From assembly GCA_025356715.1 (NCBI GenBank), contig JANXRU010000296.1:1-17981 (forward strand): DNA of 17,981 nt, written 5' to 3'. Position 1 is the first letter of the stretch. The number at the start of each line of letters is the position of its first letter. The translations under genes and the position numbers were made by a program. The DNA is from Bacteroidota bacterium (GTDB taxonomy: Bacteria > Bacteroidota > Bacteroidia > B-17B0 > B-17BO). This document shows, piece after piece, positions 1-7,423 of this stretch. The notes below the pieces were generated by a model. The model did not search any database and was not told the origin of the DNA. It saw only the letters and a list, made by a program, of their open reading frames with translations.

Positions 1-45
1 ATAACTGGTAATATTTAAACGTACAATTGATTCAAGGTAACATTT

Positions 46-630
46 TTATTTACTTTTTATACAATGCACGCTAAATATTATAATGTAATACCAAAAAGAA
101 TAGGTTAAAGTAAATAAAAAACTATAGACTAAACTTATAAAAACTTTTCCTTTGCATATTTTAGATTTCTTAAACGCAAATTTTACTGCACGATAAAAAA
201 CCCAATATAGTATAGCAATGAATAAAATAATAAGCGGAAAAAGGGTGGCTGAAATATATGCGAGTATAACGATAATTAAGCCTGCTGATAAAATAAAAAC
301 TAATATTACTTCAAAAGGACTGTCTCCAAATGGCATTAATCCGCTTACATCAGGCGAAACAGCCATTAAATCTTTAAAAAAGCCCTTTACGCTTAATTTA
401 AAAAATGGCTTAGGTTCAATTTTGCCAATATTTTCTTTTAGTTTGAAGCCCATGTATAATCCAACAAATAGAAACTGAAATAATACCGTTGTCAAAATCC
501 AAGATGAAATCATTGTATTTTCAAACATGGCACGATGCTTTCCCAATCCAAAAAACCAAACAAATATTATTGTCAAAGAAATTATAATTAGCGTTACGAT
601 AAACAATAATCTACTTGATATAAATTTCAT
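46..630 (-). CDS. Multi-pass membrane protein of unknown function
   Basis: I do not recognise the family. The 194-residue product is very hydrophobic, with about five likely membrane segments near residues 8-28, 42-62, 106-127, 129-149 and 163-188. A polar loop at about 63-105 is followed by the motif MPFGDSPFE at 99-107. The C-terminus is short and basic (CIKSK). It lies last in the minus-strand run, only 19 bp after the methylmalonyl-CoA mutase large-subunit gene, so co-transcription with the mutase genes is likely. No enzyme or transporter signature was seen, and the spacing alone does not show a role in propionate metabolism. The start ATG at 630 gives a natural signal-anchor N-terminus. 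That it is a real gene is fairly sure (length, membrane pattern, placement); its function is unknown. Confidence 0.75.
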   Translation of the reverse strand: MKFISSRLLFIVTLIIISLTIIFVWFFGLGKHRAMFENTMISSWILTTVLFQFLFVGLYMGFKLKENIGKIEPKPFFKLSVKGFFKDLMAVSPDVSGLMPFGDSPFEVILVFILSAGLIIVILAYISATLFPLIILFIAILYWVFYRAVKFAFKKSKICKGKVFISLVYSFLFTLTYSFWYYIIIFSVHCIKSK

Positions 631-649
631 AATGACAATTTGAAATCGT

Positions 650-2779
650 TTACAATTTCTGAATCAACTTTTGTAAAATATCGATTGCGCTTTTACTAAT
701 AACCGTTCCTGGCCCAAAAACTCCTGATACACCAGCTTTATAAAGGAAATCATAATCTTGTTGAGGAATGACGCCACCAGCAATGACCATAATATCTTCT
801 CTACCATATTTTTTAAGTTCTGCTATAACTTGCGGAATCAACGTTTTATGACCGGCCGCTAAACTACTCACTCCTAAAATATGAACATCATTTTCTACTG
901 CTTGCTTCGCAGCCTCTGCCGGTGTTTGAAATAACGGGCCAATATCCACATCAAAACCCATATCAGCAAAACTGGTTGAAATAACTTTAGCGCCTCTATC
1001 ATGGCCGTCTTGTCCCATTTTAGCAATCATAATTCGTGGCCGACGACCATCTAATTCAGCAAATTGATTTGCTAATTCTTTGGCTTCTAAAAAATATTTA
1101 TCCATGTTAATTTCTTTACTATAAACTCCTGAAATACTGCGTATATTAGCTTTGTAACGACCATATACTTTTTCTAAAGCTAAGGAAATTTCACCTAAGG
1201 AACATCTTACGCGAGCAGCATTAATAGCTAATTCCAATAAATTACCTTGGTTTGTTTTAGCAGCTTCGGTTAATGCATTTAAAGCCTTTTCAACCTCCGT
1301 ATTATTGCGTTCTGCTCTTAATTTTGCTAAGCGCTCTAATTGTTGTGTACGTACTTTTGCATTATCTACATCTAAAATATCTATTGTTGTTTTTTCTTCG
1401 GTTTGATATTGATTAACACCAACGATGATATCTTTACCGCCATCAATGCGCGCTTGCTTACGCGCTGCAGCTTCTTCAATGCGCATCTTTGGAATACCAG
1501 TTTCAATAGCTTTTGCCATACCACCCAACTTTTCAACTTCTTCAATTAATGCCCATGCCTTTTCGGTAATTTGTTGAGTTAAATATTCCACATAATACGA
1601 ACCGCCCCAAGGATCAACTACTTTACACACATTGGTTTCTTGTTGTAAATAAATTTGTGTGTTACGCGCAATACGAGCACTAAAATCTGTTGGTAAAGCA
1701 ATGGCTTCATCCAAGGCATTTGTATGCAAACTTTGAGTATGCCCCATCGCAGCAGCTAAGGCCTCAATGGTTGTTCGAGCCACATTATTAAAAGGATCTT
1801 GCTCGGTTAAACTCCATCCGCTAGTTTGGCAATGGGTGCGCAACGCCATAGACTTTGCGGATTTAGGATTAAACTGTTTAACCATTTTTGCCCACAACAT
1901 ACGAGCAGCACGCATCTTCGCAATTTCCATAAAATGGTTCATGCCTATGGCCCAAAAAAAAGATAAGCGTGGTGCAAAAGCATCAATATCTAATCCTGCT
2001 TTAATGCCAGTTCTAATATATTCTAATCCATCCGCCAAAGTATAAGCTAATTCAATATCTGCGGTAGCTCCAGCTTCTTGCATATGATAACCACTGATAG
2101 AGATCGAATTAAACTTTGGCATTTTTTGAGAAGTAAATTCAAAAATATCAGCAATAATTTTCATAGATGCATCTGGTGGATATATGTATGTATTGCGCAC
2201 CATAAATTCTTTTAAAATATCATTTTGAATAGTGCCAGTTAATTTATCCATTGTGACACCTTGTTCTTCCGCAGCCACAATGTAAAAAGCTAAGATGGGC
2301 AATACCGCACCATTCATAGTCATACTCACACTCATTTCATCCAATGGTATTTCATTGAATAAAACTTTCATATCTAAAATCGAATCGATAGCCACACCCG
2401 CTTTTCCAACATCACCTTCTACTCGCTCGTGGTCGCTATCATAACCTCTATGTGTTGCTAAATCAAAAGCAACCGATAATCCTTTTTGTCCAGCAGCTAA
2501 ATTCCTGCGGTAAAAAGCATTGCTTTCTTCAGCTGTGCTAAAGCCCGCATATTGCCTGATTGTCCATGGATTTTGAACATACATACTTGAATAAGGGCCG
2601 CGTAAAAAAGGTGGGACACCTGCACCAAAATTCAAATGTTCCGCTTCTGCTAAATCATGAGCGGTATATTGAGGCTTTAATTCAATTTGTTCGGGTGTTA
2701 TAAACTTCTCCGCTTCATTTAAATTAAGCGTTGTATTATTAGTAGCTGTATATTCTATATTTGAAAAATCTTTGCGCAT
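650..2779 (-). CDS. mutB: Methylmalonyl-CoA mutase, large (catalytic, B12-binding) subunit
   Basis: Adenosylcobalamin-dependent isomerase interconverting (R)-methylmalonyl-CoA and succinyl-CoA in the cytoplasm, the last step of propionyl-CoA assimilation or its reverse. At 709 residues it is full length for the family. The N-terminal TIM-barrel domain (about 30-550) has [10 protein letters not shown] at 71-80 and the catalytic Tyr-His pair Y231-H232 in SGYHMQEAG. Aligned from memory to the Propionibacterium enzyme (offset 12), Y77 and R195 match Tyr89 and Arg207. These select methylmalonyl-CoA; isobutyryl-CoA mutases have Phe and Gln. The C-terminal B12 domain has DGHDRG at 591-596 (H593 the lower cobalt ligand), SSL near 638-640 and a Gly-Gly at 668-669. 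It follows the small-subunit gene by 41 bp, consistent with a heterodimer made from one operon. E. coli scpA is the single-chain homologue. One oddity is N70 where, as I recall, the Propionibacterium enzyme has Arg82. Confidence 0.97.
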   Translation of the reverse strand: MRKDFSNIEYTATNNTTLNLNEAEKFITPEQIELKPQYTAHDLAEAEHLNFGAGVPPFLRGPYSSMYVQNPWTIRQYAGFSTAEESNAFYRRNLAAGQKGLSVAFDLATHRGYDSDHERVEGDVGKAGVAIDSILDMKVLFNEIPLDEMSVSMTMNGAVLPILAFYIVAAEEQGVTMDKLTGTIQNDILKEFMVRNTYIYPPDASMKIIADIFEFTSQKMPKFNSISISGYHMQEAGATADIELAYTLADGLEYIRTGIKAGLDIDAFAPRLSFFWAIGMNHFMEIAKMRAARMLWAKMVKQFNPKSAKSMALRTHCQTSGWSLTEQDPFNNVARTTIEALAAAMGHTQSLHTNALDEAIALPTDFSARIARNTQIYLQQETNVCKVVDPWGGSYYVEYLTQQITEKAWALIEEVEKLGGMAKAIETGIPKMRIEEAAARKQARIDGGKDIIVGVNQYQTEEKTTIDILDVDNAKVRTQQLERLAKLRAERNNTEVEKALNALTEAAKTNQGNLLELAINAARVRCSLGEISLALEKVYGRYKANIRSISGVYSKEINMDKYFLEAKELANQFAELDGRRPRIMIAKMGQDGHDRGAKVISTSFADMGFDVDIGPLFQTPAEAAKQAVENDVHILGVSSLAAGHKTLIPQVIAELKKYGREDIMVIAGGVIPQQDYDFLYKAGVSGVFGPGTVISKSAIDILQKLIQKL

Positions 2780-2820
2780 GGTATACTTTTTATTAAAATA
2801 ATTGTACGATCAATAATTTA

Positions 2821-4155
2821 TTAGTTTGATAATACGTTTTTAATACTTTCACTTAATCTTATTGCTTTAATAGGATTAATAAGAGTTTTAGCTTTAATTT
2901 TTAAAACTGATTCTTTTACAACATCGGTTATAACTTCTGATTTATTTTGAAATTTATTAACGCCAACCAAAACTAATGTCCCTTCGTTTACTTGATGGAT
3001 CAACATTTCAGCATCCTTTGTAATTAGATTTTGAATAAAATTAGATTTTAAACTTTCTATCAATCCACCTTTACTTTCTATATATTTAAATTGTTGCCAA
3101 GCTTTTTCACAGAGTGTTTTTGTTGTATGTTCGATATAATAAGAACCAGCAGCCATGTCGGCCACTTTATTTAAATAACTTTCTTCTTTTAAAATGAGTT
3201 GCTGATTACGCGCCATTCGCTTGCTAAAATCACTGGATGCATTAAATGAATGATCGAAAGGTAATACTAAAATACTATCGCACCCACCAATAGAGGCACT
3301 CATAGCTTCTGTTGTAGAGCGAAGCATATTAGTATAACTATCTATAGCACTTTTATTAATAGACGTTGTTTGTCCGTGAATATGAACATCTAATGTTAAG
3401 TTATATTGCTCTAATAAAAAACCAGTCAAGTTACGTAATGCTCTGAGTTTGGCTATTTCCATAAAGAAATCGCCACCAACAGAAACAGAAATATGTACTC
3501 TTTTTAGCTGTTCCAAGGAATTATTTTCAGAACGAAACGCTAAATAATCATTTAAATGAGACAAACTACACGCTAACTCATTGATGATATTTGCTCCTGC
3601 TTCTTGGTATAAAAGACCATTAACAAATAATGTTGAATTTAATTTTTGAGAATCAAAATCTTTTTCTTGAGAAATAATCCAATTACCTGAATTCTCAAAC
3701 TGCGAAATCACATCTGTATCTATAAAACATTGATTTCCGCATTCTATTGATTTCAAAGTGTTTTGGAGCTCCCCTACAAATTCAGAAGAAACTTTAAATA
3801 GAGTATAAATATGTTCAACTAAAATTCCTTTTAATAAAACAGCGCTATCAATTTTTTGATTAATGACAAACACCAATCCAGATGCGCCATTTGATAGCGC
3901 ATTCAAAGCTTCGGCATTAGCCATTTTCTCATCAGTAACCACAATGAATTCGCAAATAGCCCAATCGTTATGAGAAAAAATTAATTGAGGTTTATTCGTT
4001 ACATTTTGCTCGGCAGTATAAAAAGGTTGAATTTCTAATTCCGCATTGGTTTTCCAAACAAGAGTTTCAAAGTCAATTCCTTTTAAATCCTTTATTAATT
4101 GATCTTTCCACTGTTGAGCGGTAGTGGCGTTAAATTCAGTAAATAGTTTTTGCAT
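2821..4155 (-). CDS. mutA: Methylmalonyl-CoA mutase, small (non-catalytic) subunit
   Basis: Partner subunit of the heterodimeric methylmalonyl-CoA mutase. The 444-residue protein is the mutase barrel fold alone and ends where the large subunit would start its B12 domain: no DxHxxG motif is present. The stretch GLLYQEAGANIINELA (180-195) aligns to the large subunit's [16 protein letters not shown]. The catalytic Tyr-His is replaced by Leu181-Leu182, so this copy cannot catalyse the rearrangement. It should be structural, stabilising the active subunit. Actinobacterial small subunits, about 640 residues, keep a degenerate B12-like domain; the short form appears usual in Bacteroidota as far as I recall. 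The gene lies immediately upstream of mutB in the same direction. A candidate promoter (4203-4236) sits about 48 bp before its start, so mutA-mutB may be transcribed separately from the genes upstream. Confidence 0.93.
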   Translation of the reverse strand: MQKLFTEFNATTAQQWKDQLIKDLKGIDFETLVWKTNAELEIQPFYTAEQNVTNKPQLIFSHNDWAICEFIVVTDEKMANAEALNALSNGASGLVFVINQKIDSAVLLKGILVEHIYTLFKVSSEFVGELQNTLKSIECGNQCFIDTDVISQFENSGNWIISQEKDFDSQKLNSTLFVNGLLYQEAGANIINELACSLSHLNDYLAFRSENNSLEQLKRVHISVSVGGDFFMEIAKLRALRNLTGFLLEQYNLTLDVHIHGQTTSINKSAIDSYTNMLRSTTEAMSASIGGCDSILVLPFDHSFNASSDFSKRMARNQQLILKEESYLNKVADMAAGSYYIEHTTKTLCEKAWQQFKYIESKGGLIESLKSNFIQNLITKDAEMLIHQVNEGTLVLVGVNKFQNKSEVITDVVKESVLKIKAKTLINPIKAIRLSESIKNVLSN

Positions 4156-4202
4156 AATAACGTAAATGCTTTTTATAAAAATATGGTTTTATTGCTTATA
4201 TT

Positions 4203-4236
4203 CAAAATAAGACAATTAACTACTCTGTATTGCAAA
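4203..4236 (-). promoter_or_regulatory. Candidate Bacteroidota-type promoter of mutA-mutB
   Basis: On the minus strand a TTTG (4236-4233) is followed, 22 bases later, by TTATTTTG (4210-4203). The latter differs by one base from the Flavobacterium/Bacteroides -7 consensus TAnnTTTG, and the spacing is within the reported range for the -33 element. A start about 7 bases downstream would give a leader of roughly 40 nt before the mutA ATG. AT-rich sequence makes chance matches common. Confidence 0.3.
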
Positions 4237-4255
4237 TTAAGTAGGCATGTTAAAT

Positions 4256-5275
4256 TCATTTATTCAATAAGTGCTTTAATTTATCATAACAAATATTTGG
4301 TTCATCAACAAAAAAAGAAATCCGCTTGGAATACCGTTTAATCCCATATAATTTAGTAATTTCAACAGATTCATACAGTTCCATCATCATATTTTGAGGT
4401 TCTAATTTTTGCAGAAGAGATATTTTTACCACATCTTTTTCAATAGATTCTTTAGAAATCAGTTCAATAGATTTAATATTAGAAAAATGAATTTCGGCAT
4501 CTGCGGCTAATCCCATGCGCAATTCCAATATATTATTATTAATATTTATGACTCTTGCTGTTATGGCTCTAATATGAGCAAACAATTGCATACAGGTGTA
4601 TAAACTTAATCCTGTTAAAATCCAAGCAAATAAAGGACTTACTGGCATTAATAAAAAATGAAGTGCTACTGTTTCTACAACGATAGCCATCATAACCGCA
4701 TAAAATACAGCAATAATGCCATTGTTTTTGTAAGAAGTGAAATATAACTCATCACTATTTTTTTTGTTTTTTTTACTAAAAAATACAAAATAAAACATTG
4801 ACACTTCAGTGGCTATAACTGCACCAATTTTAGCATTACCAAAGGTTTCTGATAGTAAAACTCTACTATGAATTAAAAAGTCACTATTTTTTGAATTTCC
4901 ATTTTTTGCTTTTTTATTAATACTATAAAACTTATAACAGATTGTGAAAATAATAACTGCTTCAATTATAGGTGCTAACCAACGTTTTAAAATATATAAA
5001 AACTGATTAGACTCGACATTTAAAATAACGCCAGCGCAAGTAATGCCAATCAAAACAACCCTTAACACAGTTCGTTTAGAGATGGAACTATTTTTAATTA
5101 AAAATAAATAGATTAGAGGTAATGTTATTAATAAGTCTGCAAGAACTGCGTAAGATAATAAGTTACGGTTATTATTAAATACAGGCGTTAAGGTTATTAA
5201 ATAACATGAGACGATTATTAAAAGAGGAACGCCTAAATATAAATATTTATTTGGTAAATTTTTGTCAACAACCAT
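4256..5275 (-). CDS. Multi-pass membrane protein with C-terminal cytoplasmic domain, unknown function
   Basis: I do not recognise the family. The 339-residue protein has about seven likely membrane segments near residues 11-30, 38-60, 70-88, 98-116, 148-166, 186-209 and 214-233. Lysine/asparagine-rich loops lie at 119-133 and 167-176. After the last segment comes a soluble region of about 100 residues (240-339) with alternating beta-type stretches, such as ILELRMGLAADAEIHFSNIKSIEL. This recalls the bacterial PH-like domains that follow membrane segments, where a residue string gives a surface-exposed sheet after 'F.NIKSIEL'; this is a resemblance by eye only. The gene starts 26 bp after the DUF7935-like gene and ends 100 bp before mutA. 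The ATG at 5275 is the only sensible start near the first membrane segment. Real gene likely; function not assigned. Confidence 0.78.
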   Translation of the reverse strand: MVVDKNLPNKYLYLGVPLLIIVSCYLITLTPVFNNNRNLLSYAVLADLLITLPLIYLFLIKNSSISKRTVLRVVLIGITCAGVILNVESNQFLYILKRWLAPIIEAVIIFTICYKFYSINKKAKNGNSKNSDFLIHSRVLLSETFGNAKIGAVIATEVSMFYFVFFSKKNKKNSDELYFTSYKNNGIIAVFYAVMMAIVVETVALHFLLMPVSPLFAWILTGLSLYTCMQLFAHIRAITARVININNNILELRMGLAADAEIHFSNIKSIELISKESIEKDVVKISLLQKLEPQNMMMELYESVEITKLYGIKRYSKRISFFVDEPNICYDKLKHLLNK

Positions 5276-5301
5276 ATTTTCAATTTGCTAAATACTTCGT
5301 G

Positions 5302-5826
5302 TTATATCGTTTGCGCAATTTCTTTTTTCAAATATTCCAAAGCAATTTCGTTTGGTAATTTTTTATTTAAGTTAGCGGTGATGTTTAATATCATAATAGC
5401 TAATTCAGAGCTATTAACATCCACTGATACTTTAGAAGAAGAAATATTAATTAATTGAATGACTTCTTCTTTGGCGTTCTTAACTAATTCCCAAGCACCA
5501 TGAGAAATATAAATTTGCTGCGACAAATTATGCTCGTATTCTGTTTTAACTGCCGCTACTAATTCGTTATGTAATTGACGGCTAGTCATCCCATTTTTAT
5601 TTACACGAATTACCAAACTATTCGGATTTATTCTTTCCAAAAATATAACGATACGCTCATACGCTTGTATTTTAAGGGGTGTAATTAATCCTTGAGCACT
5701 CTTTTTTAATTCATGTTCTCTACGTTTTTGGTCATTATCTAAAAAACGATTTACTAAAAAATAAGCGGCTGCAAATACAGCACCTGCTGGAATAATAATT
5801 TTTAAGAGTTCTATTAGTGCGTTCAT
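5302..5826 (-). CDS. DUF7935-like single-pass membrane protein
   Basis: A 174-residue protein with one N-terminal membrane segment (about 7-26), then a short charged coil (28-42, DNDQKRREHELKKS) and a soluble alpha-helical domain. The stretch around 50-74, with LKIQAYERI followed by FLERINPNSLVIR, is what I recall from a conserved Bacteroidota family listed as DUF7935; the family number is from memory. No catalytic signature is evident. The function is unknown; its topology suggests a domain tethered to the inner face of the membrane. The gene is 26 bp upstream of the multi-pass membrane protein, so they are probably co-transcribed. The upstream gap holds three copies of a 7-bp repeat ending 7 bp before the ATG, leaving no recognisable Shine-Dalgarno sequence. 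Confidence 0.82.
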   Translation of the reverse strand: MNALIELLKIIIPAGAVFAAAYFLVNRFLDNDQKRREHELKKSAQGLITPLKIQAYERIVIFLERINPNSLVIRVNKNGMTSRQLHNELVAAVKTEYEHNLSQQIYISHGAWELVKNAKEEVIQLINISSSKVSVDVNSSELAIMILNITANLNKKLPNEIALEYLKKEIAQTI

Positions 5827-5832
5827 ACGTTA

Positions 5833-5853
5833 TAGTGGTTAGTGGTTAGTGGT
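5833..5853. repeat. Three tandem copies of a 7-bp unit (TAGTGGT)
   Basis: Positions 5833-5839, 5840-5846 and 5847-5853 are identical TAGTGGT units on the plus strand (ACCACTA on the minus strand), followed by a partial fourth unit of one base. The array ends 7 bp before the start codon of the minus-strand DUF7935-like gene and so lies in its leader or promoter region. A low-complexity array of this kind is prone to copy-number change by slippage. Confidence 0.9.
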
Positions 5854-5901
5854 TTTTGTTTTATTAAAAAAATATAATTCATTTTCAATGATAAAGATAC
5901 A

Positions 5902-5929
5902 ATTCATAACTTATCATTCATAACTTATC
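5902..5929. repeat. Tandem duplication of a 14-bp unit
   Basis: ATTCATAACTTATC occurs twice, exactly and head to tail, at 5902-5915 and 5916-5929. It lies in the gap just after the stop of the SUI1-family gene (minus strand). It is separate from the 7-bp array about 50 bp away in the same gap. No function is evident; it may mark replication slippage. Confidence 0.9.
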
Positions 5930-5935
5930 GATCAA

Positions 5936-6280
5936 TTATCCGCCCGCTTTCTTTGCTTTGTAATTTGCCTTTAACAATAAATCAAGCAATTTATCTCTAT
6001 TATCGCCCTGTATAAGTATATTTCCGTCTTTTGCATTACCACCAACACCACATTTTTGTTTCAATGTTTTAGCCAAATCATTCAAGTCTTTTTCAGTTCC
6101 AACAAAGCCGCTGATGCGGGTAACTGCTTTCCCCCCTCCTATTCTATCTATAAATAATTTTAAGTTTTGTTGCTGTGGCGGTAATGTATCATTGGTTTTT
6201 TCTTCGTCATTTTGATAACTAAAATTTGGATTGGTAGAATACACCACATTTACTCGATTGCTATTTTCTTTTTTACTCAT
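5936..6280 (-). CDS. eIF1/SUI1-family translation factor (YciH-like)
   Basis: The 114-residue product has a disordered, Asn/Gln-rich N-terminus (1-38) and a C-terminal SUI1 domain (about 40-106). The core motif CGVGGNAKDGNILIQGD (77-93) closely matches the E. coli YciH region with its 'CGCGG..KDG.IEIQGD' pattern, and the tail ends in KKAGG. Bacterial SUI1 proteins are related to eukaryotic eIF1; they are proposed to act on start-codon fidelity but their role in bacteria is poorly settled. I chose the ATG at 6280, not an in-frame ATG 66 bp upstream. It gives the usual family length, and the upstream stretch codes the TPR protein's membrane segment in another frame. The start overlaps the TPR gene's stop as ATGA (6277-6280), which favours coupled translation. 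A weak GGA lies 5 bases before it. Confidence 0.92.
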   Translation of the reverse strand: MSKKENSNRVNVVYSTNPNFSYQNDEEKTNDTLPPQQQNLKLFIDRIGGGKAVTRISGFVGTEKDLNDLAKTLKQKCGVGGNAKDGNILIQGDNRDKLLDLLLKANYKAKKAGG

Positions 6281-7359
6281 TTTTTCCGTTTTAACATTAA
6301 TCCAATAATAATAGCACTTAACAGAGCTATTATTATATACATCCATTTATTAGAAGAAGCACTCTGAGCTATTTTTGAAGAATCTTGCTGTTCATCCAAA
6401 AATTGCAATTGATTATTTTCTTTATCAATAATAAGTAAACTGTCTTTTAAAGAAATTTGTTTTTTTGTCCACATTAAAGCTTGTTCATACTGTTTTTGAG
6501 CTTCGTAATAAAAAGATAACGTACCGTACAATACTACTTTAGCCTCTGGATAATCATACTTTGAACAAATGCCTTCAGTTAAATTCAAATAATTTTTAGC
6601 TTTACCAAATTCATTTTTTAAAATATGTACGTGTGCTAAATTATTATAACTATTTGCTTTCTCTAATTCATTATCTATTATTTCTCTTAATTTCAAGCCT
6701 TCTTCAAGGTAAAGTTGGGCACTGTCCAAATTATTCAAATCACTAAAAGCACTACCAATATTGCTAATGCAATCAGAAATTAATTCTACATCTTGAATTT
6801 CATTCGCATATACTAATGCTTCTCTGTACTGCATTTTTGCAGCGTCATATTGTTTTTGGTCTTGTTTTAAAGAACCAATATTCATCAAACAACGCGTTAT
6901 TTGTAATTTATTACCCAGAGCATTGTACGTTTGCAATGCATTTAAATAAAAGGATTCAGCCTGATTAAAATAATTTAATTCAGTATAAATGTTTCCTAAA
7001 TTGGTTTGATTAATAGCAATACCTAAATTATAATTAGCAGATTTATTAAAATTTAAAGCCTTCTTTTGGAATGTAATCGCTTGCTCATAATTTCCTTTTT
7101 TGAAAAACAAAACGCCCAATAAATTATAGGCTTTTCCTAAATGCCTATTACTATTAGTTTTTAAAGCTTCCGCTTCGCAAACTAAAGCATATTGATAGGC
7201 TAATGCAGGATTATTATTACGCATTTCAAAACCTGCTTTATATATTTGATTGACACGCTCAGTATCATTTGGAATATTTTTGAGCTGATAGATTAACGAA
7301 TCATTTATTTGTCCAAAACAATTCAGGCTAATACCTATAAATGCAATTATGATTCTCAT
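6277..7359 (-). CDS. TPR-repeat protein with signal peptide and C-terminal membrane anchor
   Basis: The 360-residue product starts with a short signal peptide (1-16), ending in the Bacteroidota-style CFG|Q. About six tetratricopeptide units follow, near 77-110, 117-150, 157-190, 197-230, 237-266 and 277-310. Clear TPR signatures include 'YNLLGVLFFKKGNYEQAI' and 'NLGNIYTELNYFNQAESFY'. A single membrane segment (340-356) is followed directly by KRKK. The repeats should face the periplasm. Similar Bacteroidota proteins continue after the membrane helix into a histidine kinase or LuxR-type DNA-binding domain; this one stops at the basic tail, so it has no output domain of its own. It is first in the minus-strand run and overlaps the SUI1 gene by 4 bp. 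It is transcribed divergently from the M61 peptidase gene, with 64 bp between starts. Ligand and function are unknown. Confidence 0.88.
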   Translation of the reverse strand: MRIIIAFIGISLNCFGQINDSLIYQLKNIPNDTERVNQIYKAGFEMRNNNPALAYQYALVCEAEALKTNSNRHLGKAYNLLGVLFFKKGNYEQAITFQKKALNFNKSANYNLGIAINQTNLGNIYTELNYFNQAESFYLNALQTYNALGNKLQITRCLMNIGSLKQDQKQYDAAKMQYREALVYANEIQDVELISDCISNIGSAFSDLNNLDSAQLYLEEGLKLREIIDNELEKANSYNNLAHVHILKNEFGKAKNYLNLTEGICSKYDYPEAKVVLYGTLSFYYEAQKQYEQALMWTKKQISLKDSLLIIDKENNQLQFLDEQQDSSKIAQSASSNKWMYIIIALLSAIIIGLMLKRKK

Positions 7360-7423
7360 TTCTACTTGTAAATATAATTTTTTTCTTTAGAGGAATTGTA
7401 TATTTAACCAAAAATTTATTCTT

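Noticed and set aside
4150..4341. Short plus-strand frame of 63 codons spanning the mutA upstream gap.
   Set aside because: It overlaps two real minus-strand genes, has no ribosome site and no recognisable features.
6281..6346. Upstream start of the SUI1 reading frame (22 extra N-terminal residues).
   Set aside because: The added residues come from the other frame of the TPR protein's membrane helix and are unlike SUI1 proteins; the ATG at 6280 gives the usual length and an ATGA overlap.
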